This document shows, one piece after another, positions 9,279 to 18,577 of a stretch of DNA of 64,000 nt (its first letter is position 1; every line of letters begins with the position of its first letter). Origin of the DNA: Oleispira sp964022115. Lineage in GTDB: Bacteria > Pseudomonadota > Gammaproteobacteria > Pseudomonadales > Oceanobacteraceae. Both the position numbers and the translations under genes were made by a program. The notes under the pieces were generated by a model that saw only the letters and a list, made by a program, of their open reading frames with translations, did no database searches and was not told the DNA's origin. Location: assembly GCA_964022115.1 (NCBI GenBank), contig CAXIBC010000002.1:1-64000 (forward strand), in the 5' to 3' direction.

Positions 9279-9521
9279 ATGATTAATGTTTTATTTTTTG
9301 CACGGTTAAAAGAAGACGTTGGCCAAGGGCAGATGCAATTGGACGATAGTTTTGTTGGGCAGAGCATTGCTCAGTTGCGACAACATTTAATTGCCCAAGG
9401 CATGAGCGCATTACAAGACGACAGTATTCGTATGGCTTTGAATCAAAACTTTTGTTCCGCCGATCACAAGATCCAAGCCGGTGACGAAGTGGCTTTTATG
9501 CCACCGGTTACAGGCGGGTAA
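9279..9521 (+). CDS. moaD: Molybdopterin synthase sulfur-carrier subunit MoaD
   Basis: About 80 residues with a ubiquitin-like fold. The C-terminus ends PPVTGG, the Gly-Gly tail that is thiocarboxylated and donates sulfur to pyranopterin. The ATG at 9279 is preferred over 9276 because it lies six bases after GAGG. The partner large subunit gene moaE, which often follows moaD, is absent here; a CPBP membrane protease gene follows after only two bases. moaE, moaA and moaB must therefore be elsewhere if the pathway is complete. Confidence 0.92.
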   Translation: MINVLFFARLKEDVGQGQMQLDDSFVGQSIAQLRQHLIAQGMSALQDDSIRMALNQNFCSADHKIQAGDEVAFMPPVTGG

Positions 9522-9523
9522 TA

Positions 9524-10393
9524 ATGTCTTTGATCGCACGGATGCTAGGTCGCGCAGCGGTTATGCTAAACCCTAAGCAAATATTGACCGCCTTACAGAC
9601 CATTGATGACGAGGCCAAAATTGAACGTAAACGGCTAAATGATGATGCCGAAAGGCTGCGGGTATGGTGGGTCATTATCGTTGCCTGCATCAGTTTATTG
9701 CTGGTGCACTATTTAAAATACGCCAGTATTTTATTTGATACCTTACGTTTATTAGAAGGCTGGTTCGAGATTAAAAACCAGCAGTGGTCGCGTGAGTTTT
9801 ACCAGCATCCCTATCGCGAGTTAATGGGTTATCTGTGGTGGGGTGGGTGGAATATTCTCGGCTTCTTGATCATTCCTATGCTGACTATTAAGTTTGTTTT
9901 GAAGCAGCCATTAAAAAATTATGGTTGGCAAATGGGGTCAATCAAGCAGCACTGGTTAGCGTATGTATTATTAGCCAGCCCTATTATGTTGTTCGCTTTT
10001 TTAGTCAGCTTCCGAGAAGATTTTGCTCATCATTATCCCTTTTATAACCTGGCCCATAAAAGCTGGCTCGATTTAATTTTGTGGGAATGCATTTATATTT
10101 TGCAGTTTATTGCGGTTGAGTTTTTCTTCCGCGGATTTTTAGTTAACGGCTTAAGAATTCCTTTTGGCAGCTTATCCATCGCTGTGATGTGCTTACCCTA
10201 TTTGATGCTGCACTTCCCTAAGTTGTGGTTAGAATCGTTTGGTGCCATTTCGTTTGGCTTTTTACTGGGCATTTTGGCCCTACGATCTCGGTCTATTTGG
10301 GGAGGCGTTGCGGTGCACGTGGCGATTGCCTTAATGATGGACGGTATGGCCATGATGCAAACGAAAGGTTTTCCTGAGCAGTTTATGCGCTAG
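9524..10393 (+). CDS. CPBP-family (CAAX/Abi) intramembrane metalloprotease-like protein
   Basis: 289 residues with a cytoplasmic N-terminal helix region followed by several membrane segments. Three core CPBP motifs are recognisable: AVEFFFRGF (the EExxxR motif with Val replacing the first Glu), the MLHFP region of the second motif, and VAVHVAIAL (third, His-containing motif). Family members cleave prenylated or lipidated proteins or bacteriocin-type peptides within the membrane, but many bacterial ones are uncharacterised. The gene begins two bases after moaD, so it is translationally linked to the molybdenum cofactor genes. Whether that reflects function or only co-transcription is open. Confidence 0.75.
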   Translation: MSLIARMLGRAAVMLNPKQILTALQTIDDEAKIERKRLNDDAERLRVWWVIIVACISLLLVHYLKYASILFDTLRLLEGWFEIKNQQWSREFYQHPYRELMGYLWWGGWNILGFLIIPMLTIKFVLKQPLKNYGWQMGSIKQHWLAYVLLASPIMLFAFLVSFREDFAHHYPFYNLAHKSWLDLILWECIYILQFIAVEFFFRGFLVNGLRIPFGSLSIAVMCLPYLMLHFPKLWLESFGAISFGFLLGILALRSRSIWGGVAVHVAIALMMDGMAMMQTKGFPEQFMR

Positions 10394-10491
10394 CGTATAT
10401 CAGGAGAAGCGGATAACCGTTTGAACAAGATTTATTAAGCAGATATCACTCAGCCTACCTTAGCGCTGATATTATTTTCTAGGAGCATACA

Positions 10492-11493
10492 ATGATTAAA
10501 GCCTACGCAGCCTTTGAAGCCGGTGGTGAATTAACAGAATTTGAATACGACCCTGGCCCACTTGATGATCATGATGTCGAAATTGCCGTAGAGTATTGTG
10601 GCATTTGTCATAGCGATCTCAGTATGCTGAATAATGAATGGGGCATTACCCAATATCCCTTTGTTCCTGGCCATGAAGTCGCCGGAAAAGTGAGTGCTAT
10701 TGGTAAGCATGTGACTAAATTTAAGCTAGGTGATCGTGTAGGGCTTGGCTGGCACTCGGGTTATTGTAATGATTGTAATACCTGCCTTGAAGGGGATCAT
10801 AACCTTTGCAGCAGTGCTCAAGGTACTTTAGTCGGCCGCCATGGTGGCTTTGCTGATAAGGTACGTGCACAAGCGACGAGTATTGTGGCCTTGCCCGATG
10901 AGCTCAGCAGCGAAAAGGCCGGGCCACTATTTTGTGGTGGTATTACCGTTTATAACCCTATGGTGCAGTTTGACCTAAAGCCAAGCGCCAAGGTGGCGGT
11001 TATTGGTATTGGTGGTCTTGGCCACATGGCGGTTAAATTCCTTAATGCTTGGGGCTGTGAAGTGACGGCTTTTACCTCCTCCGAGGCTAAGCGTACGGAA
11101 GCGCTATCCTTAGGGGCTCACAAAACCCTGAACTCGCGAGATAGTGAAGAGCTAGCGGCGGCGGCGAATTCTTTTGACTTGATCTTATCCACAGTGAACG
11201 TAAAGCTGGATTGGGGTAACTATATACAAACCTTAAGGCCGAAAGGGCGCTTACACTTTTTAGGTGCACTATTAGAACCGGTAGCGGTTAATGTCTTTGC
11301 TCTAATGGGCGCACAGCGTTCTATTTCGAGCTCACCCGTGGGTAGCCCAGCAACGATCGCACAAATGCTGCAGTTTGCTGCCCGTCATCAGATTGAGCCA
11401 GAAGTGGAGGTATTCGCTATGAGTGAGGCAAATGCGGCAATTGATCGCTTAGAGCATGGTAGCCCGCGTTATCGGGTTGTCTTGAAGCGATAA
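10492..11493 (+). CDS. Zinc-dependent NAD(P)-alcohol dehydrogenase (MDR, YahK/cinnamyl-ADH type)
   Basis: 333 residues. Catalytic zinc ligands are visible in GICHSDLS and PGHEVAGKV. The structural zinc lobe is CNDCNTCLEGDHNLC with four cysteines. The Rossmann loop is GIGGLGHMAVKF (~170). It should interconvert primary alcohols and aldehydes in the cytoplasm. An AGGAG ribosome-binding site precedes the ATG. It stands alone, followed by two hairpins, the second being a terminator. An aldehyde dehydrogenase gene lies 1 kb away on the other strand, which could oxidise its aldehyde product, but no direct link is visible. Confidence 0.9.
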   Translation: MIKAYAAFEAGGELTEFEYDPGPLDDHDVEIAVEYCGICHSDLSMLNNEWGITQYPFVPGHEVAGKVSAIGKHVTKFKLGDRVGLGWHSGYCNDCNTCLEGDHNLCSSAQGTLVGRHGGFADKVRAQATSIVALPDELSSEKAGPLFCGGITVYNPMVQFDLKPSAKVAVIGIGGLGHMAVKFLNAWGCEVTAFTSSEAKRTEALSLGAHKTLNSRDSEELAAAANSFDLILSTVNVKLDWGNYIQTLRPKGRLHFLGALLEPVAVNVFALMGAQRSISSSPVGSPATIAQMLQFAARHQIEPEVEVFAMSEANAAIDRLEHGSPRYRVVLKR

Positions 11494-11504
11494 CTTATAA
11501 TAAC

Positions 11505-11529
11505 TCTTGGTTATAAGCCATAACCAAGA
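11505..11529. repeat. Perfect 10-bp stem hairpin after the alcohol dehydrogenase gene
   Basis: TCTTGGTTAT (11505-11514) pairs with ATAACCAAGA (11520-11529) around a 5-nt loop. It lacks a T-run, so it is more likely an mRNA-stabilising 3' hairpin than a terminator. The true terminator follows at 11566. Confidence 0.5.
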
Positions 11530-11565
11530 TAAAAGCTTAAACTGCTGTGATTGATAACGGCGATG

Positions 11566-11606
11566 AATAAAGGTGAGTCAGGGGATTGCTCGCCTTTATT
11601 TTTGTC
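11566..11606 (+). terminator. Rho-independent terminator of the alcohol dehydrogenase gene
   Basis: AATAAAGGTGAG (11566-11577) pairs with CTCGCCTTTATT (11589-11600), one G-U pair, followed immediately by TTTT. Its position argues that the next gene cannot start at the upstream in-frame codon 11586. Confidence 0.8.
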
Positions 11607-11636
11607 TTCTTATTGAGCCTGACTATAATCAATGTT

Positions 11637-12413
11637 ATGAAGCTATTTTTCCTGTTATTTATCACCTTAAGTACGGTCGGCAGTGCAGCCATAAGTACTT
11701 CTGTGCTTGCCGATGATGTGATTAAGGTATCGGTAGGCATGTATCCTTATGCGCCTTTTGTTGAGAATAAAGGCAATGGTATAGAAGGCATGACCATTGA
11801 CCTTATTGCCGCCCTCAATCAACTGCAAAAGAAGTATCGCTTCGAAGCGATACTTATTCCTCCTAAGCGCCGTTATCAGTCATATCTCGATGGTCATTAC
11901 GATGTCATCTTTTACGAAAATAAAGCCTGGGGCTGGCACGACATAGACATAGCCGCGTCGAAAGTTTATCAGTACGGAGGTGAGGTCTATGTCGCGTTAA
12001 AGCAGCCTGGGCGAGGGCAAGAATACTTTGATGATTTTAACGGTAAGCGCATGATGGGGGTATTAGGTTTTCATTATGGCTTTGCTAATTTTAATGCCGA
12101 TGAAGGTTATTTAACTCACCACTTTCAGATGCAACTTTCTCACGATAATAATAAGAATCTCACTAAGTTACATAAGGGGCGAGGGGATATAGTCGTAGTG
12201 ACTAAAGCCTATCTTGAGCGTTATTTATTAGACAATCCCGAAGTAAGAGAGAAGCTATTAATTTCCGATAAACTCGATCAAGAGTACCATCATAGTGTTT
12301 TAGTACGCCCTGGATTGGTCCCTTCCGTTGCTGAAATCAATACTATGCTAGAGGCTCTTGAAGCATCAGGGGCGCTTACTCGATTATTTCTAAAATATGG
12401 CATAGAACCCTAA
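11637..12413 (+). CDS. Periplasmic family-3 solute-binding protein (second orphan)
   Basis: About 258 residues from ATG 11637. A clean signal peptide (MKLFFLLFITLSTVGSAA, cleavage probably after VLA and before DDVIK) precedes VSVGMYPYAPFVENKGNGIEG, the typical N-terminal strand of SBP_bac_3. The upstream in-frame start at 11586 is rejected because it lies inside the preceding terminator. As with the protein at 1959, no transporter genes accompany it. It ends 31 bp from the convergent aldehyde dehydrogenase gene. Ligand unknown; amino-acid-like ligands are usual in the family. Confidence 0.78.
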   Translation: MKLFFLLFITLSTVGSAAISTSVLADDVIKVSVGMYPYAPFVENKGNGIEGMTIDLIAALNQLQKKYRFEAILIPPKRRYQSYLDGHYDVIFYENKAWGWHDIDIAASKVYQYGGEVYVALKQPGRGQEYFDDFNGKRMMGVLGFHYGFANFNADEGYLTHHFQMQLSHDNNKNLTKLHKGRGDIVVVTKAYLERYLLDNPEVREKLLISDKLDQEYHHSVLVRPGLVPSVAEINTMLEALEASGALTRLFLKYGIEP

Positions 12414-12444
12414 ATCACCCTAGCGCATAAACTTCTCATATTGG

Positions 12445-13893
12445 TCAACGACTCTTATCCCGAATGACTAATAAGCGAATTTCAGTCATATCCTCAATCG
12501 CAAAGCGAATGCCTTCACGGCCTATACCTGAGTCTTTAATTCCTCCATACGGCATATTATCGACGCGCCAGCTGGGTACATCACCAATTATGAGACCACC
12601 GACTTCGAGCGCATCCCAAGCTTGAGTCATCTTATAAAGGTCACGGGTAAATAGGCCGGCTTGTAAACCAAACTTGCTCTCATTCACAGACTGCAAGGCG
12701 TCATTAAAGTTGGAAAACTTACTGAGTATGGCGACAGGGCCAAAGGCTTCTTCACTATAGAGCTTTGCCTCATGGGCAACATCTTCTAATAGCGTAGCCT
12801 CGAGCATAGACTCTACTTGCTGGCCACCGACTAATAGCTGGGCACCTAAATTAATGGCTTCATCAATCCATCCTTTAAGCCGATTAGCTTGGACTAATGA
12901 GATCATAGGGCCAATGAAGGTTTCTTCGTCTTTCGGATCACCCATTTTAAGTTGTTTAGTCTGGGTGATGAGCTTTTGTTTAAATTCATCATACAAGGAT
13001 TCGTGGACTAGGATTTGTTGCACCCCAATGCAGCTTTGCCCAGACTGATAGAATGCTCCGAACAGAATTCGCTCGATAGCATCATCGAGATCTCCGGGAT
13101 GATTATTGGTATCTTCATCGACAATACAGGCCGCATTACCCCCGAGCTCCAGAATCACAGCTTTTTTTCCGGCTCGAGCTTTTAAATCCCAGCCGACATC
13201 TGGCGAGCCGGTAAAGCTTAATAATTTGAAGCGCTCATCCGTAGTGAATAAATCTGCTTCAGAACGTGAGCAAGGTAAAATAGAGAATGATCCTTTGGGT
13301 AAGTCTGTTTCCGCTAATACTTCTGCAATGATCAAGGCACCGATCGGTGTACTGCTAGAAGGCTTTAATACAAAAGGGCAGCCCACGGCTATGGCGGGGG
13401 CTATTTTATGGGCAGCTAAGTTGAGTGGAAAGTTAAAGGGAGAGATGAACGCACAGGGACCAATAGCGACGTGTTTATACATGCCGGTATAACCTCGGGC
13501 ACGGGGAGTGACCTCTAGGTTCATGATCTCGCCATTAATACGAACCGACTCTTCTGCGGCAATACGAAAGGTATCGATTAGACGACTGACTTCACCCCGA
13601 GCGTCTTTAATGGGTTTACCCGCTTCGATACATAATATATCTGCTATTTCTTCTGCCCGTTCGGTAAAGCGTTTTACGCAGTGATTAAGAATATCCTGAC
13701 GCTCATAGGGGGCCATCTTGCGCAGCGCTTCTTGGCTCGCGCAGGCGGCGGCTATGGCTTGATCAATAATGGCCTCATCGGCGAGGGCGACTCGGGTCGC
13801 GATCTCGCCGCTATATTTATCCTTAACGGCTAGGTCGGTATTGGCAAAAACCGCTTCATTGGCTAAATAATAGGGGTAGTATTTGTTTAACAT
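12445..13893 (-). CDS. NAD(P)-dependent aldehyde dehydrogenase
   Basis: About 482 residues. It oxidises an aldehyde to the acid. Family motifs include FISPFNFPLNLAAHK (~145), LKPSSSTPIGA, SFTGSPDVGWDLK (coenzyme-binding turn), LELGGNA with the general-base Glu, and SGQSCIGVQQ with the catalytic Cys. Start chosen at ATG 13893, preceded by AAAGGT eight bases away; TTG 13914 is an in-frame alternative with poor spacing. The sequence resembles the lactaldehyde/phosphonoacetaldehyde-type ALDH branch, but I cannot fix the substrate. It reads the same way as the downstream side of the acyltransferase/RND operon, separated by ~90 bp. Confidence 0.88.
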   Translation of the reverse strand: MLNKYYPYYLANEAVFANTDLAVKDKYSGEIATRVALADEAIIDQAIAAACASQEALRKMAPYERQDILNHCVKRFTERAEEIADILCIEAGKPIKDARGEVSRLIDTFRIAAEESVRINGEIMNLEVTPRARGYTGMYKHVAIGPCAFISPFNFPLNLAAHKIAPAIAVGCPFVLKPSSSTPIGALIIAEVLAETDLPKGSFSILPCSRSEADLFTTDERFKLLSFTGSPDVGWDLKARAGKKAVILELGGNAACIVDEDTNNHPGDLDDAIERILFGAFYQSGQSCIGVQQILVHESLYDEFKQKLITQTKQLKMGDPKDEETFIGPMISLVQANRLKGWIDEAINLGAQLLVGGQQVESMLEATLLEDVAHEAKLYSEEAFGPVAILSKFSNFNDALQSVNESKFGLQAGLFTRDLYKMTQAWDALEVGGLIIGDVPSWRVDNMPYGGIKDSGIGREGIRFAIEDMTEIRLLVIRDKSR

Positions 13894-13983
13894 CTTGCTG
13901 ACCTTTGCCCTCAATACTCCCTCTAAACTTTAGTACTGAACTGACGTAATTGTTAATTAAAATTTCATGACTCTCTGACAAGG

Positions 13984-15255
13984 CTAAGCAAGTTGCTCGC
14001 TATTGATCGTTGGCTGGTCATTAATAGCAGGAGTTTGTTGAATATTGGTAATGACAAAATCCATCAAGGCCTGCACTCGGCCGCCATCCAATTGAACCGG
14101 CGCTCGCATAATAATCTCAATACCATCTCCATGACCCGCCAAGGTGACAAATAGTGCCGTAGTTTCGAACTCAGGGGGAATAAAGTAACTTTTATCGGCT
14201 TTAAAGTGAGCGCTACTAAATTGCTCCATATTCAATAAACCCAAATTTGAAATAATTCCCGTGGTGCGGAAGCGGCTATTTTCGCAGCGTTTCTTGATCA
14301 GCCGGTTATTGCTATTACGGATGATGCGAGTAGGTACCCAGTTTAATAAATGGAAAGGGAAAAACTGAAAGAAGCGAGGGATTTCCGCTTCCTTTTTCTG
14401 GGCTAGCTGGCCTTGGATGTTTACATTCCAATCTTCAATTGTGTCATCAAGATTCACATCAATAATAATCCCTCCGGTTAAATTCGCGGTAGAGTGGAGA
14501 TCTTTTTTATGTGGGCGCATATCGACAGGAATTTGAAAGCGAACACCATGCTGATTATTGAGGCGGGTATAACGCGCAATTTCCAATGCAACCTTGGCTA
14601 ATAACCCCTTATGCTTACCTTTTAATGTTTGCCGAATCCAGCGCGAGGGAGCAACAGTATCTTGTGGCTTGCTTAATTGGGAGGCCCCTGTAGGTGCGAC
14701 GACATCAGGGCCTAGATTATTGGCTTTAGCATGATTGTTTATCGATTGAGCCAATTGCATATCATTGATATGACTGTTTTCCCCAATCACAGCTTCACCT
14801 CGCAAGCAGCGAAAAACATCCGCAGCAAAATGCAATGTGCCACGGCCATCCATAGCTCCGTGATGGCTGCGGAAGATAATAAAGTATTTGTTATTATCAC
14901 AATAGACTAATACAACTTCTGAAGAAGGGCCGGTTCGTACCGGTAAGGGGTGTAATAGAAAATCAGCATCATCGTTGCTGCGGCCATCCCAATTGCGATG
15001 AACAATTCGTAAAGGGGTTGAGTGATCACTATCAACCCAGCGACTAAAGCCAAGGTGACCGACCAGTTTCACGCGGCTACCTGGATTGGCATAAGAGGCT
15101 TTTGTGATAGCGGCTCTGAGTGTATCACTATCAATATCACCATAACCCTCAATGACCATCTGGTTTACACAAGGGCTATGTAATTGGCCATTTTTGTTAC
15201 TATCACAACTTATATAGTAGCGTTCAATAGTGGAAAGAGGTCTTGTATACTTCAT
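13984..15255 (-). CDS. Condensation-domain-like acyltransferase
   Basis: About 423 residues. The motif HHGAMDGRG (~120-128) is the HHxxxDG catalytic signature of condensation/CoA-dependent acyltransferases (NRPS C domains, alcohol acetyltransferases, PapA types). Further family features are the early PLSTIERYY start and FQIPVDMRPH (~250). It should transfer an acyl group from a thioester to an amine or alcohol in the cytoplasm. Start ATG 15255 has GGAG eight bases upstream; the longer in-frame reading from 15330 overlaps the RND gene. It is the last gene of the seven-gene operon. The acyl donor and acceptor cannot be inferred. Confidence 0.72.
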   Translation of the reverse strand: MKYTRPLSTIERYYISCDSNKNGQLHSPCVNQMVIEGYGDIDSDTLRAAITKASYANPGSRVKLVGHLGFSRWVDSDHSTPLRIVHRNWDGRSNDDADFLLHPLPVRTGPSSEVVLVYCDNNKYFIIFRSHHGAMDGRGTLHFAADVFRCLRGEAVIGENSHINDMQLAQSINNHAKANNLGPDVVAPTGASQLSKPQDTVAPSRWIRQTLKGKHKGLLAKVALEIARYTRLNNQHGVRFQIPVDMRPHKKDLHSTANLTGGIIIDVNLDDTIEDWNVNIQGQLAQKKEAEIPRFFQFFPFHLLNWVPTRIIRNSNNRLIKKRCENSRFRTTGIISNLGLLNMEQFSSAHFKADKSYFIPPEFETTALFVTLAGHGDGIEIIMRAPVQLDGGRVQALMDFVITNIQQTPAINDQPTINSEQLA

Positions 15256-15277
15256 AGCATTAGCTCCATTTTTATTG

Positions 15278-18200
15278 TTATTTTTTGGCATCTTGCCAGC
15301 CAGCCTCCCAGCTAGAAGTGAGCACTTCATCTTGATAAGGGCTTGAGTTAGGTCTTAATTGTGGATGCTTAGAACTGCTACCGCGCTCGAAGCCTTTTTG
15401 ATAGGCGATTTCGACTTGATCGGAATTAATCTGTAAATCTTCTAAAGACTTGCCCCACGTTTTTATCTTTATTTGCCATTCGTCTAATAGCAGGTAACTT
15501 GCAGGTACCAGTAGAAGGCTAATAAAAGTCGCAAAAAGTACACCGAATGCGAGTGATACCGCCATAGGGATTAAAAATTGAGCTTGAATACTGGTTTCTA
15601 AAATCAACGGCATTAGACCCGCAAAAGTGGTTAATGAGGTTAACAGGATAGGACGAAAACGTTTTTTACCTGCGGCGCAAACGGCATTAAATACAGCACT
15701 ACCGTTTTTTCGTTGCTGATTAATAAAGTCCATCAAAACGAGATTATCGTTTACTACCACACCACTCACGGCCACCATGCCGACAAAAGACCAAAGGGTT
15801 AATTCCATATTTAATATCAAGTGGCCAATAATTGATCCTAATAAACCAAAAGGTATGGCAAATAAAACCAATAATGGTTGGCTATAAGATGAGAATAAAA
15901 TAGCCATCATTAAATACATGACCAAAATAGCGATTAAATAACCTTTCATTAAGAGTGTTAAAAAAGCAGCGATGCTTTTTTGTTGCCCTGTGGTATTCCA
16001 TCTTACTGCGGGATATTGAGCGATAAGCTTATCAAGTTGGTGTGTTTTTAAGTCGTTTTGAATGTTAAAGACTGAATTCAACTCAGGATTAACATAGGCA
16101 CTGACAGAAATTATTCGCTTTTGTTCATAGCGGCGAATATTGTTTCTGCCTTGGCGATAATCTATATCGGCAATGGTTGTCAGGGGCACAAATTGATTAT
16201 TATTGATGTGGATGGGTAGGTTTTCTAAGTGCCACATAGACGCGCGTTCGGTTTCGGGTAAGCCTAACCAAACACTAATTTCGTCATCTTCAGTTTGTAT
16301 ATTTTGAACGGTATCGCCTTGGTAGGCATTATTTACTTGTAATAAAACATCCTCTAACGTCATGCCTAGGGCAATGGCATTATCTTTAAGTTGAATATGG
16401 GCCTGCTGCTTGGCGGTATTAAGAGAGTCCTGTATATCAAATGTTCCTTGATACTGTGCTAGCTGTATCTTTAATGCATCAGCTGCTTGTTGTAACTGGT
16501 GTAAGTCATAACCAGAGAATTCAATATTAATATCGGGCTTGGCCGGGTTTAAGCTAGCGCTGAATCTTAATTGTTCAATATCGACGATATTACCGGTAAG
16601 TTCACGCCAGCGAGTGAGTAAGTATTGACCAGAGGTATTACGATGATTTGCATCGTTTAGTTCTAAAGTTACGCTAGCTATGTGATCGAGATCTTGCGCT
16701 AAGTCTTGGTTTGAAATTTTATCTTTAGGGCCAATCACTGCATAAACATGGGCTATTGCCGACTTGCCGTTATGCTGCGTTTCTAAACTTAATTGTTGTG
16801 CCGCAAGTTTTAACGTGTTCACTGCATTCTCGGTTTTAAGTCGAGAGGAGCCTTGCGGGAATACAACTCTTGCCGTCACAACATCGGCTTCAATAGCTGA
16901 GAACAAAGCAATCTTCATCCAGCCACTGCTGATTAAAACCATAAAAATAAGAAAGACCATACTGAAGCCTAGGATAACCGCGTTTTTATTTTTTAAACAT
17001 TGGATCAGTACTGGTTGATAAAGGTTATTGATAAAGCGATCTAAACCTAAACTGAATAGATTTTGAATCTTTGTTAAAAATTTTACTGGCCAATGGCGAA
17101 TACTATCACTTTCTTTTTTAGCAGCTTTATTGGCAGATAAGTGAGCCGGTAGAATGTAGAGAGATTCTAATAAGGAAAATATCAGAGTACAGATGACGAC
17201 GATGGGAATCGCCTGCATTAACTTACCTTCTGGACCCGGTAGAAATAACAAGGGTAAAAAGGCAACAATGCTAGTAGCAATGGCGAAAAATATAGGTTTA
17301 TAAACGTCGTAGGTGCCGTTTAACGCTCCTTCTAAGCCGTATTTCCCTTGCTGATTCTGTTGGTGAACAGATTCACCCACCACAACAGCATCGTCCACCA
17401 CAATGCCTAATACAAGTATAAAAGCAAAGAGTGAAATGACATTGATTGAGATATCAAAAATAGGTAACAGAAATAAACAGCCAAAAAATGAGACCGGAAT
17501 ACCTAGACTAACCCAGAATGAAAGGCGAGCATTTAGAAAGAGTAATAAAACGATAAACAGTAATAACAAGCCGATAAATGCATTATCTAATAATAGTTCT
17601 ATACGGCTCTGGAAATGTTTAGAATCATCTTGCCAGATATAAAGTTTCATATGATCTGCTAGTTTTTTGTCTTTAATATAGTCATTTAAGGTTTGCGCAA
17701 TATCGATAATATTCTGATCGCCAATACGATAGATATCCAAAGAAACCGCAGGATCATGATCAAAGCTGGCTTGGTTTTTTTGGCTAAAGCGATTGTCTCT
17801 AATAATAGCGATATCACGCAGAGTTATTTCAGAGCCATTGTTATCTGAGGCTATGATTATATTGCGATAGGCTTCTGCATCATCGCGGGCCGCTTGAGCC
17901 GTAATTAATACATCGCCTTCTTGGGTTTTTAATAACCCCCCAGGTAACTGGCCTGTTTGCTGACGAATCAATTGATTGATTTTGGTAAATGTTAATTGGT
18001 ACTTCTCTAAATTATGAGAAGGAATACTAATCTCTATTTTAGAATCTTTAATGTCTTCTAAGTCAATAATGCTAATGTTATCGAAATCAAGTAGTTCACT
18101 ACGGATATGCCGAGCTGTTTTTGTTAAATCAGAATAATCTGAACTACTACTTATAATCAGTTTGGCCACTCGATTACGAACATTCAGTTCTTTGATAATA

Positions 18201-18577
18201 GGAATACTAGCTTCATCAGGTAATGAATCATAACTTTGAATACGACTACTAACCTGATCCAATATTTCTTTCGTTTTATAGCCTTCTGCGACATCCAGTG
18301 TGATAGCACATTGTCCTTCATAAGAAGTTGAGGTCAGATCTAGGGTGCCTGGAATGTCATAGATACGGTTTTCAAGGGGTTTACATAAGCTGGCTTCGAC
18401 GGTCTCGACACTGGCGCCTCGGAGTGAGGATTGAATACTTATCCGCTCTAATGAAACATTGGGTATTAATTCCATGCGCGTTTCCGGTATCGCCAGAGCA
18501 CCTAGGATAAATATGGACAGCATAAATAGATTTGCCGCTACTGGGTTGTGCGCAAACCAATGTATCGAAGCTTTCAT
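15278..18577 (-). CDS. RND efflux permease with a C-terminal RMF-like tail
   Basis: 1099 residues with HAE1/AcrB layout: one N-terminal TM, a large periplasmic loop, six TMs (~330-560), a second loop and the final TMs (~890-1030). The TM4 aspartate pair is present in LGIVVDDAVVVGES. The AcrB Lys940 position reads VVVNDNLVLMDF, a common subfamily variant. After the last TM, about 65 cytoplasmic residues remain. The final ~43 (AYQKGFERG, then SPYQDE, then SSWEAGWQDAKK) align by eye with ribosome modulation factor (A-x3-G-Y-x2-G, C-P-Y, W-x2-G-W-x2-A). The start codon overlaps the adaptor stop (TAATG). No outer-membrane channel gene is present, so a TolC from elsewhere is implied. Confidence 0.9.
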   Translation of the reverse strand: MKASIHWFAHNPVAANLFMLSIFILGALAIPETRMELIPNVSLERISIQSSLRGASVETVEASLCKPLENRIYDIPGTLDLTSTSYEGQCAITLDVAEGYKTKEILDQVSSRIQSYDSLPDEASIPIIKELNVRNRVAKLIISSSSDYSDLTKTARHIRSELLDFDNISIIDLEDIKDSKIEISIPSHNLEKYQLTFTKINQLIRQQTGQLPGGLLKTQEGDVLITAQAARDDAEAYRNIIIASDNNGSEITLRDIAIIRDNRFSQKNQASFDHDPAVSLDIYRIGDQNIIDIAQTLNDYIKDKKLADHMKLYIWQDDSKHFQSRIELLLDNAFIGLLLLFIVLLLFLNARLSFWVSLGIPVSFFGCLFLLPIFDISINVISLFAFILVLGIVVDDAVVVGESVHQQNQQGKYGLEGALNGTYDVYKPIFFAIATSIVAFLPLLFLPGPEGKLMQAIPIVVICTLIFSLLESLYILPAHLSANKAAKKESDSIRHWPVKFLTKIQNLFSLGLDRFINNLYQPVLIQCLKNKNAVILGFSMVFLIFMVLISSGWMKIALFSAIEADVVTARVVFPQGSSRLKTENAVNTLKLAAQQLSLETQHNGKSAIAHVYAVIGPKDKISNQDLAQDLDHIASVTLELNDANHRNTSGQYLLTRWRELTGNIVDIEQLRFSASLNPAKPDINIEFSGYDLHQLQQAADALKIQLAQYQGTFDIQDSLNTAKQQAHIQLKDNAIALGMTLEDVLLQVNNAYQGDTVQNIQTEDDEISVWLGLPETERASMWHLENLPIHINNNQFVPLTTIADIDYRQGRNNIRRYEQKRIISVSAYVNPELNSVFNIQNDLKTHQLDKLIAQYPAVRWNTTGQQKSIAAFLTLLMKGYLIAILVMYLMMAILFSSYSQPLLVLFAIPFGLLGSIIGHLILNMELTLWSFVGMVAVSGVVVNDNLVLMDFINQQRKNGSAVFNAVCAAGKKRFRPILLTSLTTFAGLMPLILETSIQAQFLIPMAVSLAFGVLFATFISLLLVPASYLLLDEWQIKIKTWGKSLEDLQINSDQVEIAYQKGFERGSSSKHPQLRPNSSPYQDEVLTSSWEAGWQDAKK

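Noticed and set aside
11586..11636. Longer start of the second solute-binding protein
   Set aside because: It would begin inside the terminator stem of the alcohol dehydrogenase gene; ATG 11637 gives a clean signal peptide.
15256..15330. Extended N-terminus of the condensation-like protein
   Set aside because: It would overlap the RND 3' end; ATG 15255 has a well-spaced GGAG.
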